64,000 nucleotides of DNA, taken from NCBI GenBank assembly GCA_034509425.1, contig JAVTVJ010000782.1:372001-436000 (forward strand). The letters are read 5' to 3'. The translations under genes were made by a program, and so were the position numbers. Positions 13,469 through 25,100 of this stretch are shown one piece after another; the first letter of the stretch is position 1; each line of letters begins with the position of its first letter. The notes under the pieces were generated by a model. The model was not told the origin of the DNA and made no database searches. It saw only the letters and a list, made by a program, of their open reading frames with translations. Origin of the DNA: Eopsaltria australis. Lineage: Eukaryota; Chordata; Aves; Passeriformes; Petroicidae.

Positions 13469-13580
13469 TTGGCTATCACAGCACATCTGTTGGCTACCAC
13501 AGCACACCAACTGGCTACCACAGTACACCAGTTGGCTATCACAGCACACCAGTTGGCTATCACAGCACACCAGTTGGCTT
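13469..13580 (+). repeat. 21-bp tandem repeat, 5.3 copies
   Basis: The period is exactly 21 bp, with units starting at 13,469, 13,490, 13,511, 13,532 and 13,553 and a partial unit at 13,574. The consensus is ttggctatcacagcacacca plus g, and the last units are nearly identical. Because 21 is a multiple of three, both strands read through as heptad-like peptides inside a 203-codon frame. No domain or conserved start supports that frame. Confidence 0.95.
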
Positions 13581-16500
13581 TCCTCACTGGAAAAGCTCAC
13601 TGCTGATTCATGGTCAGCTTCCCTTCCCTGTCTCCGTGTTCTGTGCTGCAGAGCTCACGCACCTGTGCTGGTTGTTCTCCATGCTCTCCTGGCACATGGA
13701 TTGCTCTATCCCAGACTCAGGACTTGCTATCTTTCTCTCTCTGTTGATCCTCATGACTTTCCCACTGTCCCACCCACTGAGCTTGTCAAAGACAGTGGGG
13801 CCTCAAGGTCCCTTTGAGTGGCTCGCTCTGAACTTGGATGATTGTTCCTTCCAGCGCATTTTCCTGCACAAAAGCTGTCAGCCTGTTCCCAGGATCACTG
13901 CTGCTGCTGTTTTTGCAGACCAGTACAACATTTGCTTCACTCCAGACTTCTGGAAAGCAGTAGCTTCCATGTTAAATTGTCTGCTCCAGCAGACAGAGCA
14001 GCTGCTGCATTCCTGGTCTCCCCGAGCTGTCTCAGCTCCACCACGTGGATCTGGCAGTTTCTTTTTTAACGTCTCATTTTGTTCCAGCACTTTTCCTTCT
14101 GCTACCTCAGGACTGAGATCCATGTCTGCTTTGCAAACATCTGGGATGGCTTAAGGACGGATTTCTCCCTGCTCGTGGGATGGATCATGGAAGCACTGCT
14201 TCTCTGCTTCAGCACAAAGTCACCCTGGTTAACCTGAACTGTCAAAAGGACACGGTTGGGTTTCCAGGTGCTGCCCTAAAGCAAATCTGGGGGTGCTCAC
14301 ACATCCTTTTCTATCCCTGAAGGCGTTGACAGGATGTTCCAATGGAATGAGGAAGGAGGCAGAGGTTATGATTCCATTTCAGTCCAGGCCAGTGTTCAAC
14401 ACTCCCTCTCCAGTTAAATCATTCCTTCTGCCCCAGGGCCCTGGAGGTGCTGCTTTCTCGCCAGGGTAGCCAAACTAGAGCTGCTGGAAGGTTTCAGGGG
14501 ATCTTGTGGATCCAAGTGATGCCACTGCTCCAAGGAGCCATCTTAGGCTCACAGTAGCTCCAGGATGCTCCTGGTCTTCCTTTGGAGGCACTGAGATCTC
14601 CCCTTGCCTATGGATGCCTTTCCCTGCTTCTCCAGAATCCAGGCTGGGGACTTCAGTCAAAATCAAAATGTTTCTGGAATTCCCCTGATATAATTTTTTC
14701 CCTGCTCATGATTTTAAAACCTTTTCCCTGCTGACAGGCCTAAAGCGATTCCTGTTCCTGCCCTCTTTCTTCACTCTAATTTTGTGAGCCCTTTGTGACT
14801 TGTACAGATGTTGAAGCAGCCTCTACATTCAGCTGGAGGACTTTAATTTAATTCCTTTTGTGCTTCAGGCATTTTTATCAGCTTCCTGGTCCTCTTGAAA
14901 ATTCCCCATCTTCAGTTCACAATAGTCCCTCTCATTTTTCCCATGGTTTCTCCACAGAACACTGACAGGACACTGGAGTGCCTGTTCCTGGCACTCGGGG
15001 TTCATTGCTGTAGGACTTTGTCTGTAGTTGCTGGAATGTCATTCCTTGAACAACTGCCCTGAGTTAAAAATCAGCCCTTGGACAGACTTCCCTGGGTTTC
15101 TGTAGGTGCTGGGTGAGGAACGACATCCCAGCCTCTGCCAGGCATTCAGGTATTTAACTCCTCTTCGCACTGGGAAGCAGCGAGACCCTCATTCCTTGGG
15201 GCACATCATGGGGTGAACGTTGCCTCTTCATCCTTCCCTTCAGAGACAAAGTCTGAAGAGCCTAGGTCAAGATCATCTCTCCACTGGCTTAGTGTGAACT
15301 CTTGAAACTTGGACAATTATCTCCTCCAGCCCTGGAGCTAGATTTCAAGGATATTTCTGTATTCACCTCCAACAGCTCTGCCCCACCCCAGTGATGCTGG
15401 CATAAAGTCTTCCCAACATCTGACTCACCCACCTCACCAAGGCCTGGCCTTCCTCTTCCAATGCCCATCACTTGTCACCTCTCTGCATCTGGGCACAATC
15501 TTGGAGTCAAAGAGTGTCTCCAAGGCTGTGAGCTCTTCTTCAATTCTCCTCTCCCAAAACCATGATCCACCAAAACCAATGAGCACAGGCACAACACAAA
15601 ACCATGCAGGGAGCAGCTCCAGCACAACCTGCAGAGTGTGAGCTCCCCTGGAGCTGGGAGGTGGGTGGTGGGACAAGCTGAGCCCTCCTCTTGCTGCATG
15701 GTCTGTGCACAGCACTCACCCCCCCTTCACACAAAAACTTATGGCTCTTTTTCCACAGCCTTGTTCAATACCTGTTTATTTAACTCTCGTTTGGCACTGG
15801 CCAATGCCTTCTTGTCAAACACCCTTGAAAAATGCCCAGTTGTGATCCAATGCCCCTGGAGATCACCTTTAAGGATTTCAAGCACCACATGTAAGAGCTG
15901 TAGTCCCTCCTGGTTTTCTCACTCCTGAGGAGAGCTTGTCTGGCTGAGGAACAGGCTGGTCCCTCACCGAGAGCCGGGCACGGGCTAAGTACAACTCCTC
16001 CAAATCATGAAGCTGATTTTGAGCTATCTGACAGCTAGTAAGGATGAGAAAAATGTTTGAAAATAGGAAAACATATTTATTCTGATGCTTACATAACACA
16101 GAAACAGTTGAACAGATTTTGCTCAAACCATCCCCAAATAATTCTTCGTTTTTTTGGGCTGAGATCAAGCATGAACAAATTCAATCCAAAAGGATATTTT
16201 TTGAGCGATGTATAAACAACTGCAAACAGGGGTTTCGGCTGGAATGTGTGTCTCAGCCGTAGCTCAAGTGTTGCAAGAGCAGTTCATGAGTGCTCCTCCG
16301 GGGAGTGCGGTTTGGCGGCGACGGGCGGGACGGAGCTCGGCAGTCTTGCATCCTCCCCTGTTGGAGAGGGCTCCTTTACTCTAAACTTAGAAGTATCTTA
16401 TGGGATCTGTTCCACTCGTGATGGGGCCTCACTGGCAAGCAGCTCCAGTGTGTAATTGTCCCGTCTGGTAGAAATGTTCCCAATGTTTGACTCTGGCCTG

Positions 16501-19500
16501 GCCCCTGCTCCGTGCCAGCACGTTGCTGTGATACCGTCTGCAGCCACCCCCGTCAGCCGCGCCCGGCCACATCCTCGCAGCTCTCCTTTTCCACTCATCA
16601 GCTTCACATCTCCCTTCATCTCTCCCCTCCTCGGCTAGGATCCAGGTCCTGGCTTGCCCCACTTCTCTAGTTCTTGGAGGTGATGCTGAAGCAGACGGAC
16701 AGGCTGTATTATGGGGCAGGAGTCTCTCAGAGGGATGGGTTGCCTGGATCCTTGTAGCCAGCCTGGTGCCTCTTCTCTCTCCTGGGAGAGGCTGTTGGCA
16801 TCATGGATGGGGCTGAAGTGGGATGGAGGAGATCCCAAGCTGTGGTCCCTTCTGAAATGTCCACCAGCTCATGGCTGGCCATAAACTAACCCAGAGAGCC
16901 CCTGATGAACACCATTGCCTCCCCAAGTCCTTCTTCATCTCACTGCAGCCCCAAGAGCTGAATCCCTTCACCAGCTCCTCTGCCAGGTCTTCCCTGTCTA
17001 TAGCCCCATGAAGGCCCTGGGCAGGGCCAGCTCCAGTGACCACCAGCAGCTCCCATAGCTGGCCAGGTGTTGGGGTGTTATTCACAACCACTGCCCTCTG
17101 CACAGGCTGAGCAGGTTCCTCTGTCCCTTCCCCAGAACAAGCACAGAGTAATCCCGGCCACAATATTTTGCCTGGCATGAATGTGCTCTAGACGAAGGCG
17201 CTTGTTATTCCTGTCGGCTCATCCTGACTTTGTAAGGGTGACTAATGCTTTTTCTGGCTGCGAGAGGGTTTAGGGGCATGTTAACAAAGTGACTGGAAGG
17301 AAACAGGCAGCTTCTCCCATACCGACCGCTGGCAGCACCACCACTCATCCCGTTTATCCAGGCAGGAGAACTTCAGTTGTAGGGCTCATTGCTGAGACCT
17401 ACAGAAGTGATGCTTTAGGGGCCACACGAGGATATGGCACCCCCCAGGCTGGCAACCTGTCCCGTGTGGGGCAGCCTGCCCTCAGCAGCTGTCTGGGCAA
17501 ACACTTTATTCCATGTCTTGGATCTCTCTGATACATCCACAGAGACCAAACATGGTCTCAGTCCAATGCTGAGGTGGTGCTGGAGCCACAGGCTGAGCAC
17601 AAGGCACGTCCTATTCATGATTCCAAGGAGAAACTTGAGGCATGGCACTGGAAAACTGCAAAGCTCTTGGAGCTGCCACCAAGCCCCATGGAGGCAGCAA
17701 ACCCTGGCACAAGGAGGGAAGGTGGGGAGGACCAGGAGCCGAGGCAGCACAAGCAACTGACTTCATGCCGTGTCCCCCTCCTGTGCTCCTGCCCTGAGCC
17801 GTGCTCTCCTGGCAGAGCAGCGGGGGCAAGGAGGAAAGGCTTGTCCCAGCAGAGGGGGCCTGGTGGAAGAGGCATCCAGCTGTCAGCAGGTGTCCTGTCA
17901 CAATCAGGCATCCCATCACAGAGGAGAGATCAGATTTTGTTTCCTGTTTCCTTCTGAGAGCAACTCCTTTGCTTCCAAATCCATTTCCATTGAGAACTTG
18001 GCCTGACACAGTGACAGATTTTTTTCACTCAGAAGACTGCCAAGCACCACAGGGCAAGGTGAATTCAGATGAAATCCAGGAACTGGACAGCAGGGTGTCC
18101 TCTGTTCCCAGGTCATGTGGAGGAGGTGGAGTTGGGGTCTGCCTGCTTTCCAGCCAAGGCTTCTCCAGCAAGCAGAGAGGTGATCTTCCTGCATGGAGGG
18201 CAAGACACATTTCTGCCATGTTTACAAGAGCACATCTTCAAGCACATGCCATGATCTGGTTTTGGACCCTTCACCCACAGCCCAAAGATTTCTGTTGGCT
18301 GGAGGGCTCTCAACCATTGCTGCAAGAGCTGGATCAGGAAAAACCAGCAAAAGCAGATGTTTCTAGATCATCTGCCAGGACCTGAAGTCTGGACAGGGGC
18401 CTGAGAGTGACAGAGACACTGCTGTCCTCAGGCTACAGCCATATGCCAGCTGCAGTTGTCCAGGTGCTGCTGGTGAAATCTCCTCTCTGGTGGCCATTCT
18501 TGCCCACTGGTGGCCACCTCACAATCTGCTTTGGATTGTCCCCAACATGTCTGGGGTTACTCTGCTGTCAGTGTGGCCTCCACTGGCTCTGGATCACTGC
18601 TTCCATTCCCAGTTCCTCTCCACAGAGGCCCGTGCTGAACAAAGCCCTTGGCTCCATGCCTGCCTTGGGCTGTCAAGAGGTGCACCCCAGGACGTCAGGC
18701 CTCCGAGGTCAGGATCTGCACTGCTGCCCGATTTCCATGAGTTTTGTCCAGGAAAGCAGCAGCCCTGTGAATGTCACCATCAGGAAAACCTGGGAGTCAC
18801 CATTCAGCCCAACTCACACTGGTCTATGCACCTCTCACCCAAAGCCTGCGGAAAGGGAGGTTCATCCCTGCTTTTGGGGAGAACCCCATGCCCAGCCCTG
18901 CCAGCTTCTTCTCCTTGCATGTCACCTCAGAGCCAGCATCCAGCCAGGCTGTTAGCACCTCTCTCCTCTCTGTAAATCAGCCCTGTGCCTGGCTGGCTGC
19001 TGCTCTTCCTATTTTCCCTTCCAGCATCCCTCCCATGCCCCTCCCAGTGTCCCCCACTTCAAGGACATCAGAGGCAGCTGCCACCAGAGCCAGCCAATCC
19101 CTCTTGTACACTCTCAAATAATTCCCACAGTACTCAGTGCCATCATGCAAGGCCTTCACACCCACAAAAACTGGTTTGAGTTACTCCCCTCCTCTCCCCC
19201 AGTTCCCTTTTGGCACTTCTAGATTTATTCCTCCCATTACAGAAGTGTTTGGGATTCCTCCTATCTCTGAACACAGACTGCATTAGTATGCAGGGGATGT
19301 AATTTGAGTACATCTGACCCACGCTCTAATCCCTCTGTATAAAGTCTCTGTTGTGCTCAGTCTGTACTGTTTGCCTGTGTTAGGATCTTTTCTGAGTTTC
19401 ATTAGAGGAAAGACTTGCTTAAATAATTTGGGAAACAATTTGGAAATACTTATAAAAGCACTGTGTTCAGTGCTGTCTGTCGTGAATTTATATTGCCTTT

Positions 19501-21557
19501 GTTTGTGAACATCCAGATGGTATTCTCTGACTATTAAAATGCTTTTCATGATGTTCACAATGATTATGCATTTAGAAATTCCCACAGGAAGCTGAAAACC
19601 CACAATCTGTCAGTTTCCTGCTTGAAAAGCCTGTCAGATGAGGGGCTGAAACCACTGCAGCCCTCCAGGTGACAGGACTGCTGTCACCCAGCAGGACCAC
19701 ACCTTGCAGGGTCAGTGCTGGGGCCAGCACCATCAGGCACTTCAGAGAAGAGCCACGAAGGTCGGGCACTCATCTCCTTCACAAATCCATCCAGACACAT
19801 CCCTGGAGAGCCCCAGCCAGCCCTGCTGCAAGCTCCGAATGGGATCTGGCTTTTTGTAAAGCCTGGCCCCGGCTGTGGTGCTGAGTGCTGGGAAACCTGG
19901 CACTGAGCTCCTCAAAATCGGACTCTTGACACTTAATGACTTTCTCTCATCCGACGTGCTCTGTTATTTAACGGGGAATAAAAATCGTATGTCGACTGCC
20001 AGACTCTCTCCATCCTTCTCTCTCTGAAGCGCTCTGCACCACCATCCCTCCCACGTCCTGCTGCTTTCACCATTGCTCATGTTTTTACACAAGTGCAGCA
20101 GTCGGCTCCTCAGGCACTCTCTGTGCTCCTCCAGAGCCTGTCCCTGGTCTCACTGAGCTGTGCTGGGGTGGTTTGTGCATCCTCTGCCAGGTTTGCTCCC
20201 TGCAGCCTGCCTGCTGGCTGAGTCAGGGGGAGAACCCCTCCAGGCCACCCACGCCTGGCCAGGAAGCCCAGAAGATGTTACACTGTGCAAAAGCCTTATT
20301 TCCCCTCCTGAGCCAGGCAGGAGGAGCTGGTGGGTGCCCTGATTGCTCCTGCCAGAGCAGGTTTTGCTCCTCCTGACAGGTCACACCTGCTTATCTACAC
20401 CAGGAGCCAGCACCTGCCAGCACCTCGCACTGTCCACCTGTCCTGGCCCTGGAGAAGCAGGTGGTTCCTGTGCCATGTCACTGGGTTATCCCTCGGGGCT
20501 ACCTTACCATGCCCCAAGCCCAGGGAGCTGGGAGGGTTTGGCCCAGCTGCTCTCTCTGTGCAGCTGCAGGAGAACTGGGGGCCTTTTTCCAGGGTTACTC
20601 CGGTGCATCTCCACCTCCTCTGCTGCTCTCTCCCCTCGCCTTCCCTCAGCCTGGGCTCAGGATGGCTGAACTTTCGCCAGGGCTGGAAAGTGTCTTCACC
20701 ACCACGGAGACGGCGTTTCCGCCTCTCCAGAGCACTATAAAGCCACGAGCTGGATGCTTAATTCCCAGCCTGGCCCTTTCTGTCCAAGACCAGGTGTGGT
20801 GCCAAATGCCCCGGTGCAGCTTCCCTGCACCTCATCCAGCTCCAAGCATCCCTGGACCAGCTAGCCCTCCCACGGGACCACCCTTCCTTCCTGGGGAAAG
20901 TGGCCATCTCAGCCACCACGCAAGGCTTCAGACACCTAGTTTTACCGTCAGCTCTGCCAGGCTGGGAATTGGCTCCAGGTGGTTTTGCTCAGGTCTCATG
21001 TGCAGAAAGGATGCTGGGGAGGGCCGGACTGCCTGCTGGGCTCAGCTGCTCACCAGCACCCAAACCCTCACAGCTCATCAGCTCCCCGGGGAGTGCAGCA
21101 CGGTGGGGAGCACTGGGGGAGCACCTCCCCCCTCACACATCCCTGTCGGGGTCAGCTTGTGGAGCGAGGCAGCATGGACCACTGCCCTGGGAGCAGCAGT
21201 CACATGGGGAAGATGTTTTTCAGCCTCAAGCGAGTCTCCAGAAGGAGCAGGGGTCCAGGCTGGCCGCACGACGGAGCGCACACTCACGTGAGCAGGCGAG
21301 CAGGAGCCTCCCGCAGCTCTGGACGCAGGCCCCGTTACACAAAGACGCGGCCGGCCAAGGAACGCGGCAGCACCAGGCCTGGCATGCCAGAGTGAACACA
21401 CACAGTGCCGAGTGCACCTCATTTACAAAGCACCAGCAGACACACACTCTAAACACAAACCACATGTTGGCCGGCGCGCCCCCGCTCCGTGCAGGCCGCA
21501 CCCTGAGCCCGCGCCCCGCCGACCACGTGCGGCCCCGCGGCTGTGAGAGCACACAGC
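13581..21557. other. Gene-free stretch, pyrimidine-rich at the left, several AT-rich islands
   Basis: No coding exon or known mobile element was recognised over about 8 kb. The + strand from 13,200 to about 15,500 is noticeably T-rich. Candidate conserved non-coding islands, judged only by composition, are about 16,195-16,340, 17,165-17,290, 19,270-19,560 and 19,905-20,000; the last combines AT-rich sequence with several CpGs. CpG density rises at about 21,270-21,560, just before the minisatellite. Confidence 0.45.
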
Positions 21558-22195
21558 GTGTCCTGGGGAGCCTCACGGTGTGCCCAGGGAGTCTTGGGTT
21601 TCTGGGGAGCCTCGCTGTGCCCGGGGAGCCTCACTGTGTGCCTGGGGAGCTTCATGTCCCCATTAGCCTTGCTGTGTCCCCGGAAGCTTCACTGTGTGCC
21701 TGGGGAGCCTTGTGTTCTTGGGGAGCCTTGGGCTCCCGGGAAATCTCGCAGAGCCTGTGGAGTCTCGTGTGCCTGGGGAGCCTCATGTGCCTGGTGAGCT
21801 TCGTGTCCCTGGGGAGCCTCACTGTGCCCATGGGGAGCCTCACTGTGCCCAGGGAGCCTCACTGTGTTAAAGGGAAGCATTATGTCACCGTTAGCCTCGC
21901 TGTGTCCCCAGGAGCCTTGCTGTGTGCCCAGGGAGCCTCGTGTCCCTGGTGATCCTCACTGTGTTCATGGGGAGCCTCACTGTGCCCCTGGGGAGCCTCG
22001 TGTGCCTGGTGATCCTCACTGTGTTCCTGGTGAGCCTTGCCATGTTCCCAGTGAGCCCTGACATGTTCCCTGTGAGTCTCATGTTCACAATGAGCTTCGT
22101 GTGCCTGGGGAGCCTCACTACGCTCCCAGTGAGCCTCACCATGTTCCTGGTGAGCCTCATGTTCCCAATGAGCTTCATGTTCCCAGTAAACTTTG
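21558..22195 (+). repeat. Degenerate minisatellite, about 30 units of 18-24 bp
   Basis: Roughly 640 bp of tandem units based on ggggagcctcactgtg plus tgcct, with unit lengths mainly 18, 21 or 24 bp and variants such as ggtgatcctcactgtgttc and ggtgagcctcatgttcc. Most unit lengths are multiples of three, so frames stay open on both strands (reading GSLTV.PGEPH or MRLPRHT patterns). Divergence between units is high on the right side and lower in the centre. It is not a gene. Confidence 0.92.
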
Positions 22196-25100
22196 CCACC
22201 CCACAGGACGATGTGCCCCTCTGATCAGCCCCACGGTGATGGTGGAACTGCCCTCCATGTGGGGACATCTCCCCTCCTGCCTAGGTACCCCCCACTGGTA
22301 ATGCCAAGGGGCTGGGACATGCCCTTGGAGGGTCCTGGCTGTCTCCTTCTCCCTGGTGTGGTTGGTGTGGGCAGGATCACCCCTCCCTGAGGTGAGGGAC
22401 ATCTGTTCCTCCAGGAACCCAGACACCCTGTCCTGCTCTGCTGCCCGTGCCAGGAGTGACAACGGGGCTGAAGGATGTCTCTGAAGAAGCAGCAGGAGTT
22501 TGAAGACCATTAGGAGCTCTCAGCAGAGGAAGAAAGCCCAGGTCCCTCTGATGTGGATGAAGAGGATGCACTGTCACTGCAGAGGGAGGCTGGGAAAAAA
22601 CACCCCCCCCCCCCCTCCAGAGAAGACCCAAGAGCTGGGACTTGTCTTACTGTGGACAGGGCATCTTGTCCTCTACACCTCAAGGCTGGATCTCACCCGC
22701 AGCCGAGAATTACCTCAGCTCTTGGGCCATGTGCACACACTGAGCCCAACCTCAGGGCTCCTCAGGCTTCACCCCACTGCAGGAAGGGCTGCTGGGACTG
22801 TTTGACTCCTGAGCCACCCACCCCATGCTCCTCTCGTGTCCAGTTAGGGCCCTTTGGGCTGTCCAAGGGTTCTTCTGTCTCGTCAGACCCCAGGGGAAGA
22901 GTCTGGATCTGGGCTGAGACAGCACAGTCACACCTACAACATCCCAAGCCAGGACCGTGCCTTTGAAGTGTTTTTTCCTTCAGAAAACACTTCAGAAACA
23001 CAGCCAGCAGGAAAAGTGAGAAAGCCGTCACACGAGAGTTGGTCAGAAACATTTAGACAAGACATTTCTCCATTGGAATGTGCTGGCTCATCGAGATGTT
23101 TAGTGGAGACGGTTTGATTGCAGTTGAACACTGCCAAGAAACTGCCAGACCTGCTGCCTGGCAATGCTCTGCCTCCAGAGCAGCTGCCTGGGGCACGGGC
23201 AGCCACCCAAGAGCCTGCAGAGTCTGCGAGCCCCAGGTCTCCACTCACCGCTCCAGTAGAAGCTCAGCTCCCATGGCTGGCCTGGGTTTTGGCTGGAAGA
23301 CAAAGCAGCAAGAGGAGTAGCGTGAAGTCAGCGTTCCCAGGAATTCCCTGGACCTGGGCGTCAGGGCAGCCGGCTTCGGATCCGGGCGGCCCCGTCCTCC
23401 CAAAAAAATCAGGACAAACTGTGTATTGGGTTCATTCTACGTCCCAACAAAACCAAGGCTCCAAATGTGAGATTTTTGTAGGGAAACAGACTTGGTTTAT
23501 GCACCAGACCCTGGGAGGGTCTCCCTTGACCCAGCTGCTGTGAGTGCTCTGTTGGTACCAGGCCCCAGCAACTCCAGCAGCTCCAGGAGCTCCATCCCCA
23601 GGGAGAACTGGAGGGACCTGACAGGAGAAAGCTGTCCCCCTGTCCCTCTGTCAAAGGAATGACAGACTTCCCCAGACAAGCTTTGGGTAAAAAGTGTGGA
23701 AAAGGTGTGCTAAGCATCACTACATGTGGAGATCCTTCCCTCTGACATGAAAGGAGAGGTCCGTGTGTTGCTCTGGCAGTGAAACAAGGGCTGGATCCCC
23801 CTCCAAAAGTGCTTCACAGCACAGGAGAAAGCTTTCCCTGTCCTTGATAGGAAAACAGAGACGGCAGTTTGTGGCCAAGATTTGGGGTGTTTGTTCCAAG
23901 ATGAAGTGTTGACTCTGGAAGGGTCCCAGCATGGGGACAAGCAGGAGAGGTGAAGGAGCTCCAGTTTTGGAGGCTTTCAAGCCTCAGGTAGACAAAGCCA
24001 CAGCCACCCCGAATGAGTGCTGCCAACAGCCCTGCTGTGAACCAGGCTGGACTGGAGCCCTCCAGGAGCCCTGTCCCACCAAATCTTAGGGGGTTCTGGA
24101 GAACTACCCCAAGGGATGCCTTCAAAGCTGGACCTTTCCTGCCAGGAGATTCAGGTGCTCTGCATGCAGGATGAGGATCATGCCTCAGGCATCTGTTTCT
24201 CCACAGGCACTCTCCTGCCAGCTTGACTTCAGTCACGGGCAGCCCCAGAGCAGGCAAAGGGACGGGGTTCCCTTCCAGAGGGACAGTGTTCCGTGGGACA
24301 GGGTGGATGTCTGAGAGCCGAGCGCGATGACAGCACGGGACAGTCTCCAGCGAACACGAGGGCTCCATGATGTCATTGCAGAGGCAGTGGTTGTGTCAAT
24401 GCACTGGGCTGTTGTGGGACAGGTAATTCAATCCGGCTCCAGATTTCTATGAGAGACTAAACAATACAAAAGCCACATGGCACACGTGGGGAGGAATGGA
24501 GCTCTGGCTGGCTGACAGCTCTCAGAAGCAGCTGAGCTGAGGCCCATCACTTTCAAGAGAGTTCCCGCAGTCCCAGTCTTCTGCTGTTCAACATGAAGAC
24601 AACATGATTAATGTTAGAAATGATTAATGGCTGAAAAAGATGATTAATGTTGGCTGCAGATGGCACAGGCTGCAGTGGGAGAGAGCAGCCACTGTGCCCT
24701 GGGAGCAGCAGCATTTTTCTGGCCATGTATGAAGCCACTTCAGCAGGAGCAGGGTGCGGACCAGGGGCTCTGGACCCGTATTCGCAGACTAAGGGTCAAG
24801 ATTCCCATTTCCACAAGCTGGGACTCCATGCCAGGAGTAAGCTTGAGGGTCTGGCAGGTGATCACAGCCCCCAAAACAGCGACACAGAGGAGCTGGGGCA
24901 GCAGGAAGGCTGTGAGTGTCCTGGTGTGCCCCCACAGGGGGCTGGGCTCAGCTTCCACCCATCACAGGGGAGGGCTGGACCGAACGTCTGGGAAGAGCCA
25001 GAGAACTGATTATAGAGGGAAGGAGGGAGAATCAGGAACCATGGAGCTACGGGGGACACTTTGTAATGTCCACAGAGGTGTTTTGGTGGGCAGTACATGA

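Noticed and set aside
13206..14154. 203- and 172-codon + frames across the 21-bp repeat and to its right
   Set aside because: No recognised domain, no credible splice or start context; the first is held open by the 21-bp repeat.
19283..19603. 106-codon minus frame with a protein-like residue mix
   Set aside because: AT-rich single frame without splice context or recognised homology; more likely non-coding.
21543..22268. Minisatellite frames read as a repetitive structural protein (elastin-like idea, since ELN is a likely neighbour)
   Set aside because: The units lack the VPGVG/GVGVP hydrophobic and cross-linking KAAAK patterns of elastin and show no exon borders.
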